DNA of 64,000 nucleotides from Diaporthe sp. PMI_573 (GCA_021399435.1 JAJTUP010000009.1:1550001-1614000), one strand, 5' to 3'; positions 36,030-47,682 are shown, numbered from the stretch's first letter. Numbers and translations are program-made. The notes: generated from the letters alone by a model not told the origin.

Positions 36030-37600
36030 CGCGCAGCAAGATGCTCGGACTCGTTCGCTGCGAAGGGGTCCAACGCGAACATCGCGCGGGCCCCGTCGAA
36101 GCTAGCATCGCCGAGCGTTGGTTACCCGGCCGAGCTCATGTGGGCAGTGAGGTGAAATTGGGACCAAGCCTGCCAGACAAGGACCCAAACGAGCGGCCAT
36201 GTGGAGAGAGACTGAACGCATCTACTGCGCTGACCTCACCAGTTGGCAGGCCCAAGAGTTCTTGAATGCATTGCTGGCCGGAGTCCTGTCACCACCGGCG
36301 GAAAGAAAAGGACGAAAAGAGAAAATACTTCCATGTTACCTCTTAGATATCGTCGGGGTGCTCATCCAGGAAGACCCGAGTCAACAGCATCGGCATGTTC
36401 ATAACAGGACGGAAGTTGTCTGGCGAACTGGCAAAATATAAAATATCAGTGAAGGAGGGTGGCAGAGGAAATGAAGTGGTGAATTGCCAACATCTAGAGA
36501 CACAACAACTAGAAGAAGAGCAAACAAAGAAAGGCATTAGGCCAACAGCGACCACCAACATTTTTTTTCTTCTTTTCTTTTCTCTATTTAAGAAGGACGT
36601 CTAGAAAAGGGTAAATCTCGGCGGGATGCACAGGGCAACATGGGAACAGGGCAAGGACTAGGCCTGCGGGGATCGGCGCCAGGCGGGACGGTCCAAACTT
36701 TATTGTGTGGGGAGGACGGGGGTGGGTGGGAAAGTGGGCTTGGGGAGTGACTGGGGCCCTGGAGAGGGACACACGGGCATTTTGGTTTCAGAATCGCGGG
36801 ACGGGGGTGGTGTCGACATTGCTCGGCGGGACAAGAGTGTGGTAAATATTAGTTACTTGGGTGATCTATTCGCATCCTATGTATGTGAATTGTAGTTTGT
36901 TCTGAGGACATGATGGTCCCGTCTCGGGGGACCTTCGGGGACCCCCATGGTCTTATTTGCTTTACCCAGTGACATTGATGAAAATGGTCTACGGTCCCTT
37001 CTATCCGAAGTGGCTGTTTCTGCAGACCGCTCGCCATCTGACCGCCCAGAATATGAGCTTCTGGAATTGACAAGCTGATGGAGAATTTGAAGCCATGACC
37101 CCAAAAAGGGATTCCTGCCGTGCCATGTTGCACAAGGCTGCCGCATGGTGACTTGCACAGCATGAGTGACGACCGCAGACCGCCCAGCTCGACAGACGGT
37201 GACCTATTTACCCAACCACGACGTGCATTGTGTTATTCCGGCCTCTTTTTGTTGCCAGACCAGACACGAACAGCGTTCGAGGCTGTCATCGAGCCGTTCC
37301 TAATACCCGTTTCTGGATGCCTGCGTTTCAGCTGCGTGAGCCCCGCAGTAGCCCGAGTAGACGGACAGCAACAACACACCCATTTGTGTGAGCTGATGGT
37401 TGCCTCCTGGGCCCCTGGGCCCCTGGGTGCACCGTGAGTGGTCCTCGCGGGGCGGTGGGCGTTCGAATTGCATGTATGTGGCGATCCACCTGATCTGCCT
37501 GACAAGGTGTGTCTTCGCTCGAATGGCTGGTGGCGACCAATCGCAAGAAAACATGGGGCGAGGACCCAGAAAACTGTCAACATTGTACCCAGACCGACAA
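36030..37600. other. Spacer between the Zn2Cys6 and DUF202 genes (convergent)
   Basis: About 1.6 kb between two converging stop codons, so mainly 3' UTRs and terminators. A T-rich tract (around 36562-36592) and purine-rich runs are present. No gene or RNA recognised. Confidence 0.5.
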
Positions 37601-38373
37601 TCACGAGGATAACCTCAGTGTCAGCACTAACAGGGTGATGTAGGCTCCCAAACTCAGAAATGTCAGGAGCGTAACTGGGGTGGAATCAGTAAAGTCTTCC
37701 CGATCTTTACCAAAAAAAAGAAGAAAGATATTTTGTGGGTTGTCACGCACGCTGCCGGCTGGGGGCGCAAGAGACGACCCGAACTTGATTTATTGAAACC
37801 CACTTACCGCTATTTCCACTGGTGCGGAACTTCTTCCTAATCATCTGGACCCGCCTTCGGCCCCGGGGAGAAGCAACACCGCCGTCCTGGCTGAGCAGCT
37901 GCTCCCCGACGTCGCCGTCATCACTCTCGGAGTCGGATTCCTCTTGGTCAAAAAACTGCTTGTTGCCTTCGTACCGCCTGAAGATGGCCACGACCAGGAC
38001 CGCAACCCCATACGCGGCAAACAGCGCCCCGATGGCGTAGAACTCGCTGGTAAAAATCTTGAGGATGATGAGCGCAAAGGAGAACTGTGACAGGGCTGTC
38101 CTCATGTACGCGCCTTCGAAGGTGCGCTGGGCAGCTCGGATTTCGGTAAGTCTGAATACGGCAAGACGCAACGAGTAAGCACTTGACAGGTGTTGTGCAT
38201 TCTCACGCAAGAGTCCCGAAGAGGGCTCGGGGTTTGCGCCGGAAATGAAATAAACTGCAGGCACGCAAGAACCCCTTCTTGGGACGAGGAGTCAGACGAG
38301 CAGCGAGACAGGGTGGGTGGGCCCCCAATCACTCGATGGCAGGACGTGGGATAGCCTCGCCGTAGGAGACCAT
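37601..38373 (-). CDS. DUF202 family small membrane protein
   Basis: Small integral membrane protein of unknown function. Exons on the minus strand are 38333-38373, 37808-38151 and 37601-37674, giving 152 residues. The middle exon is certain: EIRAAQRTFEGAYMRTALSQ leads into two membrane segments (about residues 31-50 and 53-71), then an acidic stretch QEESDSESDDGD and a basic patch RGRRRVQMIRKK. The last exon adds a third membrane segment (VTLLTFLSLGAYITLLVLT) in the right phase after FRTSGNS. The first exon (MVSYGEAIPRPAI) is inferred: it is in phase, starts at an ATG and has a TATA-like CATAAAAG just upstream, but its 181-bp intron is long. The acidic loop may be cytosolic. Related DUF202 proteins include the yeast VTC subunit Vtc1, though this one is not obviously orthologous. 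Confidence 0.75.
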
Positions 38374-39409
38374 GGGCTTGTGGGGACTGGCACTTTTATG
38401 CACCAAGCAAGGTACGAGACAGGCCTGCATGATGCAGAAGGTGCAGGGGAATGTCTCTTCCAGGAATCTACTGCCCTGAAGCAGCAGGTTTGAGCATTCA
38501 TGGCCAAGACCGGAGAATAGTACTGACTCTGAAGAGGTAAGGACAATTGATCTGTTGTGACCACGGTCAGCTATCAAGCAAGAAGTTCAAATGAAACGCT
38601 GAGTGGCATATGACAACCCCTGCCCATAGCCAGTCTCACGGCTGACACTTGAGCCCACGGGCGAGGGCGAGGTGAGGCGACTGTATGTTTCCAGGGGGTC
38701 TAAAGAGTCTGAGGATCTCCTACCTCGCACGATGTAGTCTCAGGTGGAGATGGTCCTCCGGGTTTGGCTGAAGTGCCTAGGCGTGCGGGTTAGAGTCAAG
38801 TATTCGAGGCCCCATGAATAGCTGCTCCTTCCGAGGCTGAGCTGACCTCAAACATGACGATAGATCGGCACGGACGAAGGCGTGTATTGGATATACTGTG
38901 TATATCTGACAAGGCAAGCGCACGCTGCACCTGGCCTGTGTTCGGGCTCCTTTGCGGGGAAGTATCAGGACGATCAGCTGGTTTCTTGGTTTGCAGCAGC
39001 GGTGAGACCCTCCAGGCTGAGCGAGCGTGGGATGATATGGTCTAGCTTCCACACAAGAAGTGTAGATCCGTTAAACGACAGAGTCAGAGTATCAGGTATC
39101 TGAGAATAAATGCACAAATGCCAATCTGTTGATGGAATGAATAGACCCAATCGGTCACCTGGAAGCTAGTGGGGGGGGGAGCTCCACAATTAAGCTGCTG
39201 TTCGAGAGGGCTGGTGACTAAGCTGACCCCGGCTCTCACGCCGCGGTGGCAGGCAACGCTACCGTTAACGTCGCTCCTGATGGTTGACGACGAGTCTATC
39301 ACCCCCATCAAGCTCCAGTGCCCCCAGACCTCACGACCTCGAGACACGACATTGGTCCTCACATCAAGCTCCTCGCATCTTTCCACACTCGACCCGAGGT
39401 TCGCCCGCC
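38374..39409. promoter_or_regulatory. Divergent spacer between DUF202 and V-ATPase subunit f genes
   Basis: About 1 kb carrying the promoters of both flanking genes. A TATA-like CATAAAAG on the minus strand lies just beyond 38380, and a run of Gs sits near 39170-39180. No ORF with support. Confidence 0.45.
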
Positions 39410-39798
39410 ATGAAGCCTGTTGTTGGAGCCTTTCAAGCTTGGTCTTGGTTCGTCATGGCTCCCACGTCCCCCTGGAGACAAGCCCGGCGCGACGTCATCT
39501 AACCCAAGTGCAGTTTCGTCATTTCGATATTCGCCATCATAATTCTGTCAATCCTTGGACTTGTCTACAAGAACGGCCACGAGGAGTTCGTCGGGGGCAT
39601 TGACGACCCCGAAGACGGAGGAGCTGTAGCTTCCACCATCTTCGTTGCCGTCTTCGTCTACATCGTCAGTCGAGCCACTCCTCCCATTCATAATACTCCC
39701 CGACTAACGGTTATCGCATTCAGGGCTTCTTGGTCTGCTGCGGTCTTCAGGGCCTCCTGCACATGCGCGAGAGTCGACGAGGCGCGATCGCGCTGTAA
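39410..39798 (+). CDS. V-ATPase subunit f (yeast YPR170W-B type)
   Basis: Tiny membrane subunit of the Vo sector of the vacuolar proton pump, 87 residues. Exons are 39410-39447, 39514-39664 and 39724-39798. The start MKPVVGAFQAW, the loop NGHEEFVGGIDDPEDGGAVA and the ending with YIGFLVCCGLQ match the yeast protein family residue by residue over most of the length. Two membrane segments are evident (about 13-31 and 52-75). The first donor (TCTTG/GTTCGT) is off-consensus but has a good CTAAC branch site, and splicing restores AWSCFVIS, aligning with yeast AWCCTVLS. The second intron is GTCAGT..TTCAG. No single frame of the gene is long, so size-limited ORF calling would miss it. Confidence 0.9.
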
Positions 39799-40433
39799 GA
39801 GGGGCTTGCATGATTCAAGAGGCGACACGGCGTTCCGGTTCATTTCGAGAATCCACGTGGTACATAATACCGGAGAAGAGATTGGGAATGCCATGTAACG
39901 AAGCCTGAGGCTGGGCATCACCTGGATATCACGATACTGCCCCCACATCCCAGGCTGTGAAGCATGCCAGGTTTGGAGACACTAAGGCTTCATGTGTATA
40001 CTATTACGAAGGGATCCATCGACTGAGAGCAGTCTGGAAACAACAGCGGGACTCCCGGACTTGCCTGAGCTCAGTATCCAAGGAACGACGGAACGGGCTG
40101 TCCACGGTCGGAACGTCCATCTGCTTCTGAGCGGTTGATCGAGGCCGGGCTGTCCAGCGTTGCCTCCTGCTGTTGACAGAGGAAGGAGTGCCGAGGGATG
40201 GAACTGGACGGGCGGGATATGCATTGTATTAAAAGCGTGTTTTATCAACCTTGAGGACATCTCAAAGTGAGTGCTATGTACCATCCATGACGCTTACGTA
40301 ACCGTGTGATTGGGGAGACGGGCATGTTCAGTCTCATTGCTAAATCCTGCGGCTTCTTGCTTACATTAATTACAACGGAACCCCGCTCGTCATCTCCTTG
40401 TCTGCAATTCTAGGATATCGCCATGCCAACAGA
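39799..40433. other. Spacer before the alpha/beta hydrolase gene
   Basis: 635 bp holding the 3' end of the V-ATPase f transcript and the hydrolase promoter. Nothing distinctive apart from an AT-rich TTACATTAATTACAAC near 40360-40376. Confidence 0.45.
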
Positions 40434-41316
40434 ATGTCAAAGCCATCTATACTATTCGTTCCCGGGTCGTTCACGCCTGGCCATGCCTACAACAACCTCG
40501 TGGAGAACGTAACCGCGAGGGGCTATGACATGCGGGCGCTGCAAATGCCGAGCGTTCGTTTCGAGACAGAATCCCCTGCGGCGAGAAAGCCGCCATCTAT
40601 GTATGAAGATGCAGCCTTCATTGCTAGCCAGGTCGAAGCCCTTGCGGATCAAGGCAGAGACGTGATTATCATCTCGCACTCGTACGGGGGAGTGCCGGCT
40701 ACGGAATGCGTCAAGGGTCTGGCAAAAGACGCGAGGCAGAAGCTGGGCAAACGGGGAGGCATAGTGCGGCTCGCCTACATGACTGCTCTAGCACCAGCAC
40801 TTGGGTCTTCAGCAGGAGATGTGCTGGACATGGGCGAGCGTTCGGAGGACGGTCGCCTGCCTATGGAAGTCGATGTCGGTCACTCCTTGCTTCACTGCCA
40901 CGTCCATCTCGATCCTTTGACAACAGACAAGCTGACTTCTCAACTAATAGGATGTGGGCTGGTTGACGATTCCGATTACAGAAAACACTTTGCGCCTTTT
41001 GTTGCCTGGTCTACCGTGGGAAGTGGCCGAGAAATGGGCTGGCGTTATGACAGCTCACTCGGCAGCCAGTTTTGGGGACCCATTGACGCATGCTGGCTAC
41101 AAGGATGTTCCGGTGTCATACCTTATCTGTGAGGAGGACTTGGTCATCCCGGTGGGGAGCCAGAGTCGTATGGTGGTCATGATCGAACAAGAGGGCAGCC
41201 GAAAGGTTGATGTTGCGAGGATCCCGGCAGGCCATGCCCCTAATATCACCGCGACGCAGGCAGTTGTTGACTGGATCATCCAGGTAGCAAAGAAGGATGA
41301 GAACCAGGAAGTCTAG
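40434..41316 (+). CDS. Alpha/beta hydrolase (AB_hydrolase_6 / esterase EstC-like)
   Basis: Cytosolic hydrolase of unknown substrate, 268 residues from two exons (40434-40874 and 40951-41316). The ATG at 40434 starts MSKPSILFVPGSF, the first strand and oxyanion loop of the fold. An upstream TTG in frame is ignored. The nucleophile elbow is SHSYGG with Ser83, where glycine is replaced by serine at the first position of the usual GxSxG. A likely acid is in EEDLVIP and the histidine in AGHAPN. HSAASF and LTHAGYKDVPVSYL are typical of this plant- and fungus-rich subfamily, which includes salicylate-ester and pheophorbide esterases. No signal peptide and no cluster partners. Confidence 0.88.
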
Positions 41317-41588
41317 GGCCGGAGTTCCATGTCCGTCTGTTCGGAGAGAACTTGCAGCTTCCACACGCAGATATTTCAAAGATGCGAACTAGTGTCCTAG
41401 GGCATAATACCTACCTAGGTACCTAGGTACTCGTGAAAATCAGAAATGCTCAAACTAGCATCTAAATTGTCTACATTCCTGAACACGGGCTTTGCTCGGA
41501 TGTCCGCTTTGCGGCCACAGCATCTGTAGTGCTTACTACCCAAACTCTCGCTACCCAACCTCCCATGGGATAACCTCCTATAGGATAA
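41317..41588. other. 3' flank of the hydrolase gene with palindrome words
   Basis: Short noncoding stretch holding two overlapping TACCTAGGTA palindromes (41412-41429). Near 41570-41588 it passes into degenerate forms of the following 8-bp array (ACCTCCTATAGGATA). Confidence 0.7.
41412..41429. repeat. Palindrome TACCTAGGTA, copies 3 and 4 (overlapping)
   Basis: Two copies of the 10-mer sharing TA at their junction (41412-41421 and 41420-41429), about 160 bp before the 8-bp tandem array. Confidence 0.9.
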
Positions 41589-41756
41589 CCTCCTAACCTC
41601 CTAACCTCCTAACCTCCTAACCTCCTAACCTCCTAACCTCCTAACCTCCTAACCTCCTAACCTCCTAACCTCCTAACCTCCTAACCTCCTAACCTCCTAA
41701 CCTCCTAACCTCCTAACCTCCTAACCTCCTAACCTCCTAACCTTCTAACCTCCTAA
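41589..41756. repeat. Telomere-like tandem array (CCTCCTAA)21
   Basis: Twenty-one head-to-tail copies of CCTCCTAA (TTAGGAGG on the other strand). Twenty are perfect and the unit at 41741 is CCTTCTAA. Both edges decay into CCTCCTATAGGATAA units (about 41574-41588 and 41757-41795). The unit resembles the fungal telomere repeat CCCTAA with an altered C-run and is internal, between the hydrolase and ankyrin genes. Confidence 0.95.
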
Positions 41757-41795
41757 CCTCCTATAGGATAACCTCCTATAGGGTAACCTCCTATA

Positions 41796-42337
41796 TAAAG
41801 TCCTCTAGTTAGGAAGTCCTCTGTAGAATAACTTCTTATAGAATAACCAGACCAGATAGGGTAAGCTATGGAGGCTCCATAAACCACAGGGGCTCCACAA
41901 TGACGTTTTTGATTATTTTGTAGATGTGGCTGTGTTACTGTAATAATGTATGTGATCAGAGGCTATTGCTACGCATTCTTCTAAACTTTCCATCTTGCAA
42001 TGAGACGGTTCCAAGAGAGGGCCTCCCAACGGTGTTTCTCCAATTCTGTTCAAAGTAATTTCCGTCTCACGACCCGGTAGACTTGATTGTCAATCCAAGA
42101 GAGGCTCCGTTTTCTCTCTTTTCTCAGGTCTGCACTTATGTTTAGTAAAGAGAGACAATCTGCGCTTTCATCGTGGCGCTCTCGCCCAAGACATAGAAGG
42201 AAATAGCAAGTGGAAATGACTGGCAACGTGAAACAGAAGTGAGCTGAAAACCATGAGAGAATAGTCCGCAAGATAACGGCCCCCAAAAGGGGGGGGGGGG
42301 TGTAAAAGTCTCAGTGCCGTTCTCAGTCCATAACCAC
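41796..42337. other. Downstream flank of the NTase-ankyrin gene
   Basis: About 540 bp of noncoding sequence between the array and the stop codon of the minus-strand ankyrin gene, so mainly its 3' UTR. A run of 12 Gs lies at about 42289-42300. Confidence 0.5.
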
Positions 42338-45300
42338 CTAGTCGTTCTTGGGTCCCTCCCACGCAGATAAGCGCAGGGTAAACAGGCGCCCAGACAGCAC
42401 ATCCACAGTCTGTTGCCGCGCCCGCTGCGCCTTCCTGCCCTCGAAGCCCTTCCAGCCGTACCGCTGGCCCTGGTACGTCTCCCCAATCCGCCTGGCGACG
42501 TCGTTGGCCTCGTGCAGGCTCACGAGGCGCCTCTTGCCCGGGTGCGCCGCGGCGAACTCGGCCGCCAGGTCGTAAATCTGCTGCACCCTTGGTGTCTCCT
42601 TGGGGGGCTCCCCGTGCTTCGCCAGCCGGGCGAACTCCTCCGGCTGATTGTTCAAAAGGACTTGCGCGACTGACTTGTCCTCGTGGCGGTGGTAGCCATA
42701 TCCCCAGCTGTTGTAATGCTGCGGTACGCAGGAGCGCACATAGGCGTCGTGAGCCACATCGGCTGGGGTCTGCCCTACCGCGTTCTCGCGGTGCAGCAGC
42801 TGTGGGTTGAAGGCCAGAATCTCTCTGATGACCGCCGGGTCGGCTTGCTCGCGGATGAGGGTGTGCAGGGGCGTATCGCCGCGGGCGTCGAGGGTGTCAA
42901 GCTCCCGGCCCTTGGAGTACCCCAGCAATAGGTCAAGTACTTTGATATAATGTTCCGGCTTGTCTGAGATGGATTTGACATGCGTTGCTAGCCAGCGGTG
43001 AAGGGGTGTCCGCCCGTCGCTGACGTTGAGACCACTGCGTTCAAGGACCAGATCGGCTAGGAGATCGGAGTCAAGGGCTTTGAGGAAGACGTCAAGCTTT
43101 TCAGCATCTGGGTTGTTTGCGAGGGCTGCATGGAGGATATTGTCGTGGCTGGTGTTCTTGGTCGATTGATCGGCGCCATTGGCAATGAGAACCTTCACAA
43201 GGTTGACCCTACCGAGCCAACTGGCCATAAAAAGAGGTGTCATGCCAGTCGTGCCCTTGGTCTCAACTGCAGACGGGTAGACTTTGATGAGATACTCGAC
43301 AAGGCGCTGAGCGGTACCATCGTTGGGACCAAGGACTGCAGCCGAGATAACGAGGTCGTCCCCAGCACCCAACCACTTCGTCACTGCCTTTTCGAAGCCT
43401 CCAAGGTATTGATTGAGGTGTTTTAACCTCAAATCCTCCTTCCCCGCCTTTGTCTTGCCGAATTCGAGGTAGTTCCTCACCGGGGCGTCGCTAAGGAACC
43501 ATTCAACAGATTCTATGCATCCCTTCTGGGCGGTTCGAAGAAGCGGAGATTCAGTGCTGTCTTTAGGACGTGTGATGACGTTGCGTCCTGCAGTAGCCCA
43601 GTCCTTTCTCTTCTTTCCATAGACCGTCAAGCCCTGGTAGTACCTAGGTTTCTCCTCCAGCTCGACACCCGTCTTCTTCACGAGCGCTTCGAGAGGAAGC
43701 CCAGCACCAGCCCACTTTATCATGGCTGCAAGGATTCCAATTCGCCCTTGCTCAACGGCGCCCCAGAACGCGGACTGCGGAAATACAACGAAGTGGTTCT
43801 CATCGTCCTTATCCTCATCCCGATCTGAATAGTAGACTGCCAGGTCGTAGTAGTACTTCAGGCCCTTGCGGTCATCCTCGCTGATGACATGTTCTAGGAG
43901 AGAGCAAGCACCGGAGAATCTGTGTTTTCCGTCGTCCAAGTGAAGAGTTGGGAAAGCCCAACCCAGCATTGTCAGCGGCTTAGTGCGGCTCTTGACTTGC
44001 ATCGAAACCTGTCCAACATTGTCGATGGTGAATTGGTCGTCAACAATGTGACCGTAGATGCGCGGCTCATCGTCGTCATTCGTTGGGTCGTCTTCATCTT
44101 CCTCATCTTCCTCAATGGACTGCATGCGGTATCGCGTCACAGGCTTCTCTTCCGGCACATATTGGGCCTGCGCGATTTCCAAGACCGCCTTGGCAACATC
44201 GAGGTGACCACTCATGTAGGCCAGCGAAAACGGACTGTTCGATCCGTCGTTGACAGCAATCTGCAAAGGCGGCTCATTGTTGTCATGGTCCCAGGAGACG
44301 AGAGTTAGGGCCTTGATTTTGTCGAGATCGCCAGACCATGCGGCTTCGAAAAGCTCGACGTACTTGTCCCTCCTCTTTTCCGTGACATCAGACACGCCGA
44401 AGAATCGGAAATCATAAGAGAATTCGAGAGGCTGTTTTGGTGGCTGCCACCGGTTCTGCAGAGGCATTCGCGAATCTTTGCGATTAGGATGAAGCTCATT
44501 GAAGGTTTTCCCACCGGATGAGACGAGAGCCTGTTTGATATCTTCAAACTTGGAGATAGCTGCGTCTATCGCGGCCTGCTTCTCTTGGACACCTTCCAAT
44601 CCTGTAATGCGTGCCTTTTCTTTTTTGTAATCCTTGAGCGTTGCCTCGTTGCGCTTGTGGGCATGGAAGACGGCTGTCCCCACAGCAGCGTATTGCCAAG
44701 TACCTTGTTTGTACTTTTTCAGAATTTCTTCCATCCCAAACTTGAGCTCAGGGGTTTTCACGACCGGTGGCTCGTACTTTCGCAGGCGCTCGAGCTGATC
44801 TTCAACGAGATCCAACACAGTCTTTCCGGTACCGTAGCCAAATCCTGTGCCGTGCAGAACCTGATAAGACTGTATGGTCATCGCATTCACATCAGCACCA
44901 CGCTTCAATAACTCTAGCACGATGGACGGGCTAGAAGACTGGATGGCGGTGATGATCGGTTGCTCAGTGCCTTTTTCGAAGATTTTCGTGTTGTGTTCAA
45001 GTCCTCGTAGGTGATGTTCCATCTTGGGAGATTGTTTGGCTGCCTTCAACCACATCTCGAAGTCAATCTGCGGCACTGCACCTGCGTCGAGAAGCTGGAG
45101 AACGAGCCTTATATCTCCTCCCTTGATTGCATGCTGCAGGGTCGAGTCCATCTGTTGCCAGCCGCTGAAGGATAGATGATTGATGGAATTCTTTGCGCCG
45201 ATTTTGTCGAAAGCCAGGAGCACCTCGATAAGCTCAGTAGCGTTCTCTTCCACGATGCGTTGGAGTGCCGTCGATCCATTCATGTCGGCCTGAGCAGAGC

Positions 45301-47682
45301 TCGCACCGAGACTCAAGATAGTCTTCGCCATCGACTTCGCCTTCTCGATTGGAAGCTTGATGGACAAAACTAGAGTCAGGATTGCGGCTGTCGGCTGCTT
45401 TTCGTCGTTCAGAAATTTGACAGGGAGCAAAATGTCTGCTCCGTATTCCTGACAAAGGAGTTTGACCACTTTTTCGTGTCCACAGATGATTGCAAAATGC
45501 ATGGCAGAACAAGGCGAATCCCAAGCCACAACGTTGATATCGTAGAAATCTGGGTCATCTTCCTTATCTTCCGGCACCGCTCCAGCGGGTGCGGAACTTT
45601 CATCTTTCTTGACTTTGACGAATGACCCGGTTGCCATGCTCTGTTGCTCGTCATCGCTATCAGAATCAGGGTCGCTGACAACTTCCACGTCCGACTCACT
45701 CTCTCCAGTGGATTCGCCTTCCTGGGGAGGGGATGTTGTCTTGGCTTTCTGGTTCTGGGCCTGCTTCTCCTCTTCTTCCGCCTCATTGGCGGTACTCTTG
45801 TCCATGAGGATCTTGACTATCTCAATATCACCTCGCTCAGCAGCCAAGTGAAGTGCAGTTCTGCCGTCGGCCAGCCTTGCAATAAGTCGGGCACCATGGT
45901 CGACGAGACACTTCACGACTCCCGCGGTAGAGTTTGTTACGGCGAGGTGGAGAGGCGTCCTGCCTGTGTGGTCGCGAGTGTTGGGATCAGCACCATGTTG
46001 GGAAAGCCAGTCTTGGACATGTTCAAGCTGTCCATCAACAATGTCCTGGCACAGGCGAGCAGTATTGCCAATATAAGCCATCTCAGTCCAGTCATCCTCA
46101 GTAAGAGGATTGAAAGATCCAATTTGCTAGAAAAAGTCAGTAGAGGTCAAAATTTAGTCTGAATGATCAATACAGACCTGCCTGCCTGGGTCATCCTGGA
46201 GGAAGGCAATCTTCCCAGAGACGTAGATCTTGCTCTCTTCTTCATGTATCGCTTTCTCCTCATCCGTTTCTGGCTTAGGACAGAATCCGCAGCAGTCGTT
46301 CATGACATTTTCGAAGCGACCAAAGAAAGCAGGATGGCGATGCAGGTAGACCTCGCGATCCTTGGGTTGGTTCCATTCCGCGTTAAGCAACAGGTCTCTT
46401 GTGTAACAGAGTTTCTCGATCTTCTTCGCGTGGAATTTGACGCCATAGGGGACCGTGAAGGTATGGTAGTTAGACACCTCATCCTCGTTCACCCACTACC
46501 AATGTCGAGCGTCAGCTGTCTATAGACACAGAATCAGAATTATCTTGCAATGCATACCTCGGCAACTTCATCCTCGTGATGCTCTTTGATGTTGCCGGCA
46601 AGATGTCGGAAGTGGCGACGGTTCAGAGGGGGCCTCCCGCGCTCCTCGCGGCGCTTGGCGAGGTATGAGTCTCTTGACGATGCCGTTGGCAACCTTTCCA
46701 GGACGAGCAGCCTCGCCAAGCCCAAAGTGCGCTGGAAACTCCTTTCGAAGATGGTAGGGTCAATGCGTGAACGATCAAGCTCGGGCCAGTAGACTTCGAA
46801 ACCCCGATGGGAGTACTTGGACAACCTGTTCTCGTACGACGGGCTCCGGCGCGAGAGGTCAATATGGTTGATTTGAGTGACGTATGACTGCAATGCTCTC
46901 GGGGTGCAGTACACTTGCTTGCCATCATAGGCAGCACCAGAGCAGTCGATGTCGAAGCCCGTGAGAATCTCCGACACATTTTTGTAAATGCGCAAGACGA
47001 TCTGGATATGACGAGTGGGATACTGGCTGCAGATCGTAATGGCATTCTTGGTTCGAACAGTCGTTGTCTCAGTCAGAATAGAATCCCGAATTCTAGCCTC
47101 AATCTGCTTGATCTTCTCAATGGCCTGCTCTTCGGTCAATCCGTAGATGAAAAGGTCCACATCACTGGCGGGGCAGAACTTCTCATGATAGAACTCCCGT
47201 AGAGCTCTCTTGGAATCACGGTAGCGCTCCGGAGCAGGGAGGAGGGTGTTGACAACAGCCGAGCCGGAGGCAACAACGTTGGACCAATCAAGATCAACAA
47301 GTGATGACTCCGAAAACACATTGAAATTGTGCTGAAACTCCTTGAGCGACGTGACAACGGCAGGCGAACCGTTGAGACGCCTCTGCTCATCAGGCAGCGT
47401 CATGACATACCGGTCCTTCTCAGCTTGAAGCTCAGCATCGAGATCTCTGGAACGTATCTTGATGTCGGACCTTTCGCCGTCAGTGAAGAGGGGGAAAACG
47501 TTGATATGCTCATTCTTGAGGACGTCGTTGTCGGGCTCTTGGGCATAAAGCTGGCGCAATTGGGCCTCGAACTGCCTGTACGGCTCGAGGAGCTCGACCA
47601 TGGAACGATCTGGGTTCTCGGCGATGTATCGTGCCAGCTCGGCATGAGGCACCGGGATCTTGGGGAGCTGGAGTGAAGACAT
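42338..47682 (-). CDS. Large protein: nucleotidyltransferase-like domain plus ankyrin repeats
   Basis: 1743-residue protein from three minus-strand exons: 46558-47682, 46178-46495 and 42338-46126. Residues 1-375 contain a pattern like a pol-beta-type nucleotidyltransferase: ASGSAVV (G140, S141), SDVDLFIYG (D174, D176) and GFDID (D244, D246), followed by YDGKQVYCTPRAL and RRSPSYENRLSKYS. The 376-481 region is unassigned, with clustered cysteines in NDCCGFC. From about 510 onward many ankyrin units follow, e.g. GRTPLHLAV, GRTALHLAAERGDIEIVK, GMTPLFMASWLGRVNLVK and GDTPLHTLI, interrupted by an acidic Glu/Asp/Ser-rich linker after the second unit. The three exons could be mistaken for separate genes, but both introns (46496-46557 and 46127-46177) join in phase. 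The function is unknown. Nucleotide transfer onto a partner recognised by the ankyrin array is an inference. Confidence 0.87.
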
